From: Anaerolineales bacterium
GTDB taxonomy: Bacteria; Chloroflexota; Anaerolineae; B4-G1; DUEL01
Length of the DNA: 6,660 nt
Direction of reading: 5' to 3'
Assembly: GCA_015662065.1 (NCBI GenBank)
Contig: DQUX01000410.1
Coordinates: 1-6,660 of the forward strand
The notes beneath the pieces are model-generated. The model saw nothing but the letters and a program-made list of their open reading frames with translations. It was not told the DNA's origin and ran no database searches. This document shows positions 1 to 5,440 of the stretch, in pieces (the stretch's first letter is position 1; each line of letters opens with the position of its first letter). A program made the translations under genes and the position numbers.

Positions 1-146
1 AGGGGGTGGCGGAGGGGCCGGAGGGGGGAGTCCAGATGCGGCCCGGCGAGGCCCTCTATATCCCCCCGGACGAACCCCACGGCTACCGGAACACCGGGGA
101 GGGGGTGCTGCGGTTCATCTGCGTCATCCCGCACCCGGAGGAGTAA
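1..146 (+). CDS. Cupin-domain protein, C-terminal end only (5' truncated by window)
   Basis: Only the last 47 codons are visible, in the frame ending with TAA at 144-146; the first complete codon is at position 3. The fragment reads as the second half of a small beta-barrel cupin: a G-E-A-L-Y-I-P-P strand, then D-E-P-H-G-Y-R-N with the metal-ligand-type histidine and the N-T-G turn, then a hydrophobic closing strand (L-R-F-I-C-V-I-P) and a short acidic tail. This pattern is typical of single-domain Cupin_2 proteins, which often bind a metal and a small ligand. The substrate cannot be told from this piece. It is probably the upstream member of the plus-strand gene run, 47 nt before the OsmC-like gene. 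The fold call is fairly safe; the function is unknown. Confidence 0.75.
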   Translation, partial: GVAEGPEGGVQMRPGEALYIPPDEPHGYRNTGEGVLRFICVIPHPEE

Positions 147-149
147 CAC

Positions 150-180
150 GCAGTACGCAATGCGTATTCCGTATTCCGTA
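150..180 (+). repeat. Degenerate heptanucleotide tract between cupin and OsmC genes
   Basis: The spacer reads as consecutive 7-mers GCAGTAC, GCAATGC, GTATTCC, GTATTCC and then GTA. The unit pattern is roughly G-[C/T]-A-N-T-N-C with exact period 7. Inside it is a palindrome, TACGCA-A-TGCGTA (154-166). The tract ends immediately before the Shine-Dalgarno sequence of the next gene (GAGGAG, 181-186). No function is assigned; it resembles tandem heptamer spacers that expand by slippage. Confidence 0.6.
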
Positions 181-193
181 GAGGAGCTGTCCA

Positions 194-622
194 ATGGCAT
201 CAGAAGCAAAGGTAACCTGGATCGGGCCGGGGTTGCGGCTGGTGGGGGAGGCCTCCAGCGGGCCGGCCATCGTGCTCGACCACGTGCTGCCGGGGGAGGA
301 GGGACGGGAGACCGGCCCCCGGCCGATGGAGTTGCTGCTGCTCGGGCTGGCCGGATGCACGGCGATGGACGTGGTCTCCATCCTCCAGAAGAAGCGACAG
401 CCCTTCACCGGCCTGGAGGTCAGGGTGACCGCCGAACGGGCGGAGGAACACCCCAAGGTTTACACCCAGATTCACCTGGAGTTCGTCGTGAAGGGGGAGG
501 GGGTGGACCCCCGGGCGGTGGAGCGATCCATCGACCTCTCCCAGACCAAGTACTGCTCGGCATCGGCGATGCTGGGCAAGACGGCGGAGATCACCACGTC
601 GTACCGGGTCGTGGAGGGATGA
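194..622 (+). CDS. OsmC/YhfA-family protein
   Basis: A 142-aa protein of the OsmC/Ohr superfamily, whose characterised members are thiol-dependent peroxide-reducing enzymes; the YhfA-like branch has no firm function. The two superfamily cysteines are present: Cys55 in the helix motif L-A-G-C-T-A-M-D-V-V and Cys121 in K-Y-C-S-A-S-A-M-L. The segment G-P-R-P-M-E-L-L-L-L-G-L (41-52) before the first cysteine is the usual helix start. Length is normal and no signal peptide is seen, so it is likely cytoplasmic. The start at 194 is supported by GAGGAG (181-186), 7 nt upstream. The stop TGA (620-622) overlaps the next ATG as ATGA, suggesting translational coupling. Whether it acts on organic hydroperoxides or is a YhfA-like protein is undecided; the short length and motif spacing lean towards YhfA-like. 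Confidence 0.88.
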   Translation: MASEAKVTWIGPGLRLVGEASSGPAIVLDHVLPGEEGRETGPRPMELLLLGLAGCTAMDVVSILQKKRQPFTGLEVRVTAERAEEHPKVYTQIHLEFVVKGEGVDPRAVERSIDLSQTKYCSASAMLGKTAEITTSYRVVEG

Positions 623-798
623 TGGGGAGACGCGGGGACGAAGAGCGGATCCGGGAGCTGGAGCGGCGGATCGCGGATTTGAAGGCCCGTTTGCCCAAGC
701 ATTCAGTCCCTCCGGCGATGATAATGGAGCTGGAGGAGCTGGAGGAGGAGCTGGCGCGGGTGCGGGCGGGGGCAGGACCGGAAGGGGAAGGCAGGTGA
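619..798 (+). CDS. Small conserved-looking helical protein (59 aa), unknown function
   Basis: This 59-codon gene sits exactly between the OsmC-like gene (4-nt ATGA overlap) and nfo (1-nt TGATG overlap), so it fills the gap as a coupled operon member. The product has a charged helix (about residues 5-24, rich in E/R/L with coiled-coil spacing), a central L-P-K-H-S-V-P-P-A-M motif (25-34), a second acidic helix (I-M-E-L-E-E-L-E-E-E-L, 35-45) and a flexible G/E/R tail. The pattern suggests a helical hairpin turning at the H-S-V-P-P segment. The central motif looks constrained rather than low-complexity, but I cannot name the family. Two adjacent ATG codons (619, 622) are possible starts; GGAGG at 613-617 is better spaced for 622. 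No membrane segment, cysteine or enzymatic motif is visible. It is likely a real gene, of unknown role. Confidence 0.65.
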   Translation: MMGRRGDEERIRELERRIADLKARLPKHSVPPAMIMELEELEEELARVRAGAGPEGEGR

Positions 799-1646
799 TG
801 AGGCTGGGGGCGCACGAATCCATCGCCGGTGGTCTGCACCGGGCCTTCGACCGCGCCCGGTCGGTCGGCTGCGAGGCGGTGCAGATCTTCGTCAAGTCCA
901 ACCGGTCCTGGGCGGTGAAACCGCTGACCGAGGAGGAGGTCGCCCGCTTCAAGGCCAAGGCTGCTGAGACCGGCATCCACCCGGTGGTGGCCCACACCTC
1001 CTATCTCCTCAACCTAGCCTCTCCCGACGGGGACCTGTGGCGCAGGTCGCGGGATACGCTCATCATAGAGCTGGAGCGGTGCGAGGCGCTGGACGTGGGC
1101 TGGCTGGTGCTCCATCCGGGCTCGCATGTGGGCGCAGGGGAAGAAGCGGGACTGGCGCGGGTGGCACAGGCGCTGGGGGAGGTGCACGCCGCCACCCCGG
1201 GCTTCCGCACCCAGATCCTGCTGGAGACGACGGCCGGGCAGGGCACCAACCTGGGCTATCGTTTCGAGCAGTTGGCCTGGCTGCTGGAACAGACGCCGCA
1301 GGGGGAGCGGTTGGGGGTCTGCTTCGACACCTGCCATGTCTTCGCCGCCGGCTACGAACTGCGCACGCGGGGGGGGTACGAGGCCACGATGGCCGCCTTC
1401 GATCAGATCGTGGGCCTTTCGCGGCTCAAAGCGGTCCATCTCAACGACAGCAAGGGGGAGTTGGGCAGCCGCAAAGACCGGCACGAGCACATCGGCGAGG
1501 GGCACATCGGCCTGGAGGGGTTCCGCCACGTGCTGAACGACCCTCGCCTGGCGGGGCTGCCGGGCCTGCTGGAGACGCCCAAGAGCGACGACCTGCACGA
1601 GGACGCAGAGAACCTGGCGGTGTTGAGGTCGTTGTGTGGGGAGTGA
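798..1646 (+). CDS. nfo: Endonuclease IV (AP endonuclease, base excision repair)
   Basis: A 282-aa TIM-barrel Nfo/Apn1-type endonuclease, which cleaves the phosphodiester bond 5' of abasic sites and has 3'-repair activity, using three zinc ions. All nine metal ligands known from the E. coli enzyme have counterparts, numbered from ATG 798: His66 (V-V-A-H-T-S-Y), His106 (L-V-L-H-P-G-S), Glu143 (L-L-E-T-T-A-G), Asp177 and His180 (C-F-D-T-C-H), His214 (A-V-H-L-N-D-S), Asp227 and His229 (K-D-R-H-E-H-I-G-E-G) and Glu259 (L-L-E-T-P-K). Length matches the family (about 280 aa), so it should be intact and active. ATG 798 is preferred over GTG 795 because GGGGAAGG (784-791) lies 6 nt upstream. The start overlaps the preceding stop and the stop TGA overlaps the next ATG. 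Confidence 0.97.
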   Translation: MRLGAHESIAGGLHRAFDRARSVGCEAVQIFVKSNRSWAVKPLTEEEVARFKAKAAETGIHPVVAHTSYLLNLASPDGDLWRRSRDTLIIELERCEALDVGWLVLHPGSHVGAGEEAGLARVAQALGEVHAATPGFRTQILLETTAGQGTNLGYRFEQLAWLLEQTPQGERLGVCFDTCHVFAAGYELRTRGGYEATMAAFDQIVGLSRLKAVHLNDSKGELGSRKDRHEHIGEGHIGLEGFRHVLNDPRLAGLPGLLETPKSDDLHEDAENLAVLRSLCGE

Positions 1647-2254
1647 TGCGTCAAACATCAAGCGTCAAGATGAGCGTGTTCGATGGGCTGGCGACGGGCT
1701 ACGACTGGGGGATGCTGCCGCTGGAATGGGCGGTGCTGAGGCGGCTCCGACGGCGGGCCTTCCCCCAGGTCGTAGGGCGGGTGCTGGAGGCGGGGGTTGG
1801 CACGGGGGTGAACCTGCCCCTCTACGGGCCGCACGCGCAGGTGGTGGCGCTGGACGCCAGCGGCCCAATGCTGGCCCAGGCATCCCGCCGACCGACTCAG
1901 GCCCCGGTCCGGCCGGTGCAGGCGGATGCGGAGCACCTCCCTTTCGCCGACGGCTCCTTCGACGCCGTCACCGGGTCGTTGCTGCTCTGCTCGGTGAAGA
2001 GCCCGGCGCGGGCGCTGGCGGAGGTGCGGCGGGTGCTGGTGGCGGGCGGGCGGCTGGTGCTGGTAGAGCACACGCGGGGGAAGGGGCTGGGAGCCTGGCT
2101 GACCGACCTCCTCCACCCCCTGTGGTTTTCCTTTAACGGGACCTGCCACCTGAACCGGGAGACGGGGCGAGCGGTGGCGGCGGCGGGGTTCCGGCCAGTG
2201 CTGGAGGAGACAAGGGGGCTGGGGATCTTCCGGGTAATTGAGGGGAGGAAGTAG
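1646..2254 (+). CDS. Class I SAM-dependent methyltransferase (UbiE/PmtA/METTL7-like)
   Basis: A 202-aa Rossmann-fold methyltransferase. SAM-binding motif I is V-L-E-A-G-V-G-T-G-V-N-L-P (47-59), followed by the acidic end of strand 2, V-V-A-L-D-A-S (67-73), the adenine-side motif A-D-A-E-H-L-P-F (93-100) with G-S-F-D-A-V (103-108), and the strand 5-6 region V-A-G-G-R-L-V-L-V-E-H (132-142). The late C-H-L-N-R-E-T segment followed by A-A-A-G-F (167-182) resembles small-molecule, phospholipid or thiol methyltransferases of the PmtA/METTL7 type, but the substrate cannot be read from sequence. The start is uncertain. ATG 1646 overlaps the nfo stop and is chosen for coupling, but a heptamer tract encodes the first residues. 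ATG 1670 (M-S-V-F-D-G-L-A) is a more typical N-terminus yet lacks a Shine-Dalgarno sequence. Confidence 0.85.
   Translation: MRQTSSVKMSVFDGLATGYDWGMLPLEWAVLRRLRRRAFPQVVGRVLEAGVGTGVNLPLYGPHAQVVALDASGPMLAQASRRPTQAPVRPVQADAEHLPFADGSFDAVTGSLLLCSVKSPARALAEVRRVLVAGGRLVLVEHTRGKGLGAWLTDLLHPLWFSFNGTCHLNRETGRAVAAAGFRPVLEETRGLGIFRVIEGRK
1648..1668 (+). repeat. Heptanucleotide tract at nfo/methyltransferase junction
   Basis: Three consecutive 7-mers, GCGTCAA, ACATCAA and GCGTCAA, sit directly after the nfo stop codon. Units 1 and 3 are identical; unit 2 differs at two positions. If translation starts at ATG 1646, the tract codes for residues 2-8 of the methyltransferase. If it starts at 1670, the tract is pure spacer. 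Confidence 0.65.
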
Positions 2255-2281
2255 GAAGTGGGAGGCAACAGGTAGGAGGTG
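2247..2281 (+). repeat. Degenerate heptanucleotide tract containing the RBS of the thioredoxin-fold gene
   Basis: The end of the methyltransferase gene and the following spacer read as five 7-mers: GGAAGTA, GGAAGTG, GGAGGCA, ACAGGTA, GGAGGTG. The methyltransferase stop TAG (2252-2254) lies across units 1 and 2. The last unit supplies the Shine-Dalgarno core GGAGG (2275-2279), 4 nt before ATG 2284. Each unit is purine-rich and several contain GGAGG-like sequence, so the tract offers repeated ribosome-binding motifs. Confidence 0.6.
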
Positions 2282-2283
2282 GT

Positions 2284-2700
2284 ATGCTGATTCAGTTTCT
2301 ACGGGATAACTGGTTGTTTTTCCTGGTCGTTGGGGGGCTGGTGACGGCTTGGCTGTTCCTACGGACGCCGGGCACCGATCTGGCCTCGACAGCGGACTTC
2401 GACCGACGGGTCTCCGCCGGCCAGCCGGTGGTGGTGGAACTCTACACCAACACCTGAAGCGGCTGCCTTCTGGCGAAGCCTGTCGTGGACAGGCTGGAGG
2501 AGGAGCTGGAGGGGCGCGCGGAGGTGCTGCGGGTGAACATGATGACGCGGGTGGGGGTCGATCTGGCCCGACGGTACGGCGTGCGGGGGGTGCCCACCCT
2601 GTTGATCTTCGACGGCGCCGGACAGGTGGTCTACAGCAGCGTCGGCATGCCGAACCGAGAGGAGGTCACAACGACGGTGGAGCGCCTGCTGGCCCGGTAG
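2284..2700 (+). CDS. Membrane-anchored thioredoxin-fold selenoprotein (UxxC), with in-frame TGA read as selenocysteine
   Basis: Reading through one in-frame TGA (2455-2457) gives a coherent 138-aa protein ending at TAG 2700. Residues 10-27 (W-L-F-F-L-V-V-G-G-L-V and on) form one N-terminal membrane segment; residues 36-138 form a thioredoxin fold that would face the outer side of the membrane if the helix is a signal anchor. The active-site strand V-V-V-E-L-Y-T-N-T leads into U58-S-G-C61, then L-L-A-K-P-V-V-D-R-L. This aligns without gaps to the thioredoxin strand, CxxC and helix, with U at the first cysteine and Thr replacing the usual Trp. The cis-proline motif G-V-P-T (Pro104) and the strand L-L-I-F-D-G-A-G are present. 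An SD (AGGAGGT, 2274-2280) precedes ATG 2284. The likely role is thiol-disulfide or peroxide-linked redox chemistry; the partner is unknown. The alternative is a Cys-to-stop mutation or sequencing error, made less likely by the hairpin after the TGA. Confidence 0.72.
2455..2495 (+). promoter_or_regulatory. Candidate bacterial SECIS element (UGA plus downstream hairpin)
   Basis: Downstream of the UGA (2455-2457) is a perfect 8-bp stem, AGCCTGTC (2477-2484) with GACAGGCT (2488-2495), closed by a GTG loop (2485-2487). The loop begins 27 nt after the UGA and its first base is G, followed by U. Bacterial SECIS elements sit inside the coding region just after UGA, with a short apical loop carrying an early G, often GU, bound by SelB. 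This placement and loop match that description. The hairpin is in coding sequence and the frame continues cleanly through it. A weaker competing fold exists (2461-2480, loop TTCT). Confidence 0.65.
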
Positions 2701-2707
2701 CAACGGG

Positions 2708-3385
2708 CTACCAGATACCCCGCCGACCGATCCGTATCCTTACCAGGAACCCCACCACCAGCCCGGCCACGAACCCCCCGATGTGGGCAAACCAGGCCAC
2801 TCCGCCTGTCGCCACGCTCATCGTCCCCAGGCTCAGGAAGCCGTTGAACAGTTGGATGATGAACCAGAAGCCCAGGACGATCAGCGACGGCACCCGGGCG
2901 ATCCGCATCATAAGATAGCCTGGCACCAGCACCCGCACTGGCGCGGTGGGGAAGAGGATCATGTATACGGCCAGGACCCCGGCGATCGCCCCGCTGGCGC
3001 CGATCCCGGGGATGATGGAGGAGGGAGCGACGACCACCTGGGCCAGGCCCGCCACGACCCCCGCCGCCAGGTAGAACAGCGTATACCCCACCCGCCCCAG
3101 CACGTCCTCCACGTTGTCGCCGAAGATCCACAGATAGAGCATATTGCCGATGAGATGGGTCCAGCCGCCGTGGATGAACATCGAGGTGAACAGCGTCAGG
3201 AAGGCCAGGGGGTGGTTCAGCGGATCGGTGATATGGGCCGGGATCACCCCCCAGGTCATATACATCTGATCCACCTGCGGACCCAATAGCAGCTCGTACA
3301 GGAAGATCACGGCGTTGGCCGCAATCAGTCCCCAGGTGACCACCGGCACCCGGCGGCTGGGGATTTCGTCGGCAATCGGGATCAT
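2708..3385 (-). CDS. Rhomboid family intramembrane serine protease
   Basis: A 225-aa polytopic membrane protein with six likely membrane helices, the basic bacterial rhomboid core. The catalytic serine motif is G-I-G-A-S131-G-A-I-A-G at the start of helix 4, and the catalytic histidine is A-H201-I-G-G-F in helix 6. Helix 2 carries the H-x-x-x-N oxyanion motif (T-H77-L-I-G-N81-M). The L1 loop has the W-G-V-I-P element (45-49). Rhomboids cleave single-pass membrane proteins within or near the bilayer; the substrate here is unknown. ATG 3385 is supported by an AAGGAG-type Shine-Dalgarno sequence just upstream. The gene follows the UPF0316 gene by 14 nt, so the two are probably cotranscribed. Its stop lies 7 nt from the stop of the convergent thioredoxin-fold gene. 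Confidence 0.95.
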   Translation of the reverse strand: MIPIADEIPSRRVPVVTWGLIAANAVIFLYELLLGPQVDQMYMTWGVIPAHITDPLNHPLAFLTLFTSMFIHGGWTHLIGNMLYLWIFGDNVEDVLGRVGYTLFYLAAGVVAGLAQVVVAPSSIIPGIGASGAIAGVLAVYMILFPTAPVRVLVPGYLMMRIARVPSLIVLGFWFIIQLFNGFLSLGTMSVATGGVAWFAHIGGFVAGLVVGFLVRIRIGRRGIW

Positions 3386-3399
3386 AACCTTCTCCTTAC

Positions 3400-3921
3400 C
3401 TATCGCTTGCGGTTCGGCCTCCAGTAGCCTCGTTGCACCGTGCGCGCCTCGGAGACGGCGACGATGGCCCGCTCGTCCACCTCCTCGGCCAGCCGGATCA
3501 CCGCGGGCACGCTCTTTCTGGGGACGATGGCCTCCACGATGCCCACCGGGCTCTCCCGGCCCCGCCCGTACAACTCCGTCGCCCCAAACCCCGCCCTCCG
3601 CAGGGCGGCCGCCACGGCATCCCCCCGCTGAGTGGAGATGATCCGCACCTCCGCGTATCCCAGCGCGATGCGCTGCTCCAGGGCCATCCCCACCCAGGTA
3701 CCCACGCCGTAGCCAGCGACGTAGGCGGCGAGGTTCCAAACGTTGCTCAGGTTGGTCACCACCTGCCCGATGGCCAGGATATAGACCAGGGTGCTCAGGC
3801 TGCCCGTGAGAATGGCGGGCCCCCGGCGCCCCTGGACGGTGAGGATCGTCCCCAGGGTGCTGACGGAGATGCCGATCAGCCGTAGGATGAAGATCAGCAG
3901 CGCTTGCAGGAAAATATCCAT
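3400..3921 (-). CDS. UPF0316 membrane protein (DUF5698 plus DUF2179)
   Basis: A 173-aa protein with the architecture of the UPF0316 family (B. subtilis YebE type). The N-terminal half (about 3-80) has three hydrophobic segments with the family-like R-L-I-G-I-S-V-S-T-L-G-T-I and A-A-Y-V-A-G-Y-G-V-G-T-W-V-G-M stretches (DUF5698). The C-terminal half (about 85-160) is a soluble DUF2179-like alpha/beta domain with L-Y-G-R-G-R-E-S-P-V-G-I-V (118-130). DUF2179 domains also occur at the ends of YitT-type membrane proteins and are thought to bind small ligands; the cellular role is unknown. Start ATG 3921 has GAGGG about 10 nt upstream, slightly long spacing. It lies 110 nt downstream of radA and 14 nt upstream of the rhomboid gene. 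The family call is confident; function is not. Confidence 0.88.
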   Translation of the reverse strand: MDIFLQALLIFILRLIGISVSTLGTILTVQGRRGPAILTGSLSTLVYILAIGQVVTNLSNVWNLAAYVAGYGVGTWVGMALEQRIALGYAEVRIISTQRGDAVAAALRRAGFGATELYGRGRESPVGIVEAIVPRKSVPAVIRLAEEVDERAIVAVSEARTVQRGYWRPNRKR

Positions 3922-4031
3922 CGCACTTTATCCCTCATCTTCCAGCCAGCCTCGGCGATAGGGCCGATGCCGCGCCGTTTGTCCAGACGGTTCAAACCTG
4001 CCGCCGGGGGCTCGGCGGTCGACGGGGGGGA
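3922..4031 (-). other. Intergenic spacer radA / UPF0316 with three small inverted repeats
   Basis: This 110-nt spacer holds three short hairpin-forming repeats: TCGGC/GCCGA (3952-3956 with 3963-3967), CCGTTT/AGACGG with one G-T pair (3975-3980 with 3985-3990) and CCGCCG/CGGCGG (4001-4006 with 4013-4018). None is followed by a T-run on the minus strand, so none is a canonical intrinsic terminator. No convincing promoter was found, so radA read-through into the UPF0316 and rhomboid genes is plausible. Confidence 0.35.
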
Positions 4032-5396
4032 TCACAGGGCCAGCCCCCTCTCCAGCGCCTCCGCCACCGACCGGACGGGGATCAACTCCAGCCCCTTCGG
4101 AGCCTGGAGGCGTGCCCGCCGGACCGTCTTGGGCAGAATGCAGCGGCGGAAGCCCAGCTTGGCCGCCTCTTTGAGGCGGGCTTCTATCTGTCCCACCGCC
4201 CGCACCTCGCCGGAGAGGCCCACCTCCCCCACCAGCACGAGGTCCGCCGCCACGGGCCGTTCCCTCACACTGGAGCCGATGGCAACAGCGACCGCCAGGT
4301 CCGCCGCCGGTTCCCCGATCTGTAACCCCCCCACCACGTTGGCGAAGACGTCCTGGTCGAACAGCCGCAGCCCCACCCGCCGGCTCAGCACTGCCACGAT
4401 CAGCAGCAGCCGGTTGAAGTCCACCCCGTTGGCGGTACGGCGAGGATGGCCGAAGCTGGTGTGGCTGGTGAGCGCCTGGATCTCCACCAGGAGCGGCCGC
4501 GTCCCCTCCATCGTGACGGCGATGGCCGAGCCCGGCGCGTTGACCATCCGCTCGGCCAGGAAGACCTCGGAGGGGTTGGCCACCTCCATCATCCCCTCCT
4601 CCCGCATCTCGAACACCCCCACCTCGGGGGTGGCTCCGAACCGGTTCTTGGTGGAGCGAAGGAGGCGGTAGGTGTGAAAGGGGTCTCCCTCCAGGTAGAG
4701 GACGGTGTCCACGATATGCTCCAGCACCTTCGGCCCGGCGATGGCTCCCTCCTTGGTGACGTGGCCCACCAGGAAGACGGACGCGCCGCCGGACTTGGCC
4801 CACCATTGGAGCCGGGCCGCCGCTGCCCGCACCTGGCTGATGGAGCCCGCCGCCGAGGTCAGCTCGGCCGAAGTGACCGTCTGGATCGAATCCACCACCA
4901 GCACCACCGGCTCCAGCCGATCGGCGTGGTGCAGGATCGCCTCCAGGCCGGTCTCGGTGAGGACGAAGACCCCCTCGGTCTTGAGACCCAGCCGGGCAGC
5001 CCGCATCTTGATCTGCCGGATCGATTCCTCGCCGGAGACGTAGAGGACCGGCCGGTGGGTGGCCTGAGCCACCAGGGTGGAGACCTGCAGCAACAGGGTG
5101 GACTTGCCGATGCCCGGCTCCCCTCCCACCAGGACCAGGGAGCCGGGGACCAGCCCTCCGCCCAGGACGCGGGCGAACTCCTCCATCGGCAGGGCCAGCC
5201 GTTCCAGTTCCTCCGTCTCCACCTCGGTCAGGGGGCGCGGCTCGGCGCGGATGGCCAGGGCCGGCCCGGCCGGGGCCCGCTCCTCCACCACCTCCACCAT
5301 CGTGTTCCACTCCCCGCAGCCGGGGCATCGCCCCATCTGGCGGGGGCTCACCCGCCCGCAGACCTGGCAGACCCATTGGGCGCGCGGTTTGGCCAT
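4032..5396 (-). CDS. radA: DNA repair protein RadA/Sms
   Basis: A 454-aa protein with the complete RadA layout. An N-terminal C4 zinc finger (Cys10, Cys13, Cys24, Cys27) is followed by a RecA-like ATPase with Walker A G-G-E-P-G-I-G-K-S-T (91-100), a Walker B strand V-V-L-V-V-D-S (164-170) and the RadA signature K-N-R-F-G (250-254). The C-terminal third is the Lon-protease-like P domain (about 290-454) with G-E-V-G-L-S-G-E-V-R. RadA is a DNA helicase-type motor that processes recombination intermediates and drives branch migration. Length is typical (about 450 aa) and no key residue is missing. ATG 5396 is chosen because GGAGG lies 7 nt upstream and M-A-K-x-R-x-x-W-V-C is the usual N-terminus; the frame can extend to GTG 5447 but that would run into the leader inverted repeat. 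It shares a repair theme with nfo on the other strand. Confidence 0.98.
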   Translation of the reverse strand: MAKPRAQWVCQVCGRVSPRQMGRCPGCGEWNTMVEVVEERAPAGPALAIRAEPRPLTEVETEELERLALPMEEFARVLGGGLVPGSLVLVGGEPGIGKSTLLLQVSTLVAQATHRPVLYVSGEESIRQIKMRAARLGLKTEGVFVLTETGLEAILHHADRLEPVVLVVDSIQTVTSAELTSAAGSISQVRAAAARLQWWAKSGGASVFLVGHVTKEGAIAGPKVLEHIVDTVLYLEGDPFHTYRLLRSTKNRFGATPEVGVFEMREEGMMEVANPSEVFLAERMVNAPGSAIAVTMEGTRPLLVEIQALTSHTSFGHPRRTANGVDFNRLLLIVAVLSRRVGLRLFDQDVFANVVGGLQIGEPAADLAVAVAIGSSVRERPVAADLVLVGEVGLSGEVRAVGQIEARLKEAAKLGFRRCILPKTVRRARLQAPKGLELIPVRSVAEALERGLAL

Positions 5397-5440
5397 CGGT
5401 TCCTCCGACCGCTGGAATTCGGTGCTCTCTACTTTAGACA

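Noticed and set aside
200..997. Long minus-strand open frame opposite the OsmC-like, 59-aa and nfo genes
   Set aside because: Low-complexity composition including a serine run; it is the antisense of well-supported genes.
2455..2457. TGA as a simple nonsense mutation or as tryptophan (altered genetic code)
   Set aside because: Neighbouring genes end at TGA, ruling out general reassignment. The TGA position on the CxxC cysteine, the clean downstream frame and the SECIS-like hairpin favour selenocysteine. A mutation or sequencing error cannot be fully excluded without reads and homologues.
2461..2480. Alternative hairpin with TTCT loop as the SECIS
   Set aside because: It has a bulge, its loop is only about 10 nt from the UGA and it lacks a G at the loop start; the 2477-2495 hairpin is stronger and better placed.
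2485..2700. Separate 71-aa gene starting at GTG 2485, with an upstream 57-aa fragment
   Set aside because: The same frame continues upstream through the TGA into a good thioredoxin active-site strand, a membrane anchor and a strong SD at 2274-2280. GTG 2485 has no SD at suitable spacing and lies in the hairpin loop.
3975..4000. tRNA-like T-loop sequence GGTTCAAACC (3989-3998) near a small hairpin
   Set aside because: No matching T-stem, anticodon arm or acceptor stem can be drawn around it.
3928..5376. Long minus-strand open frame over radA (482 codons)
   Set aside because: Out-of-frame shadow of radA: glycine/arginine/proline-rich with no domain pattern, caused by high GC content.
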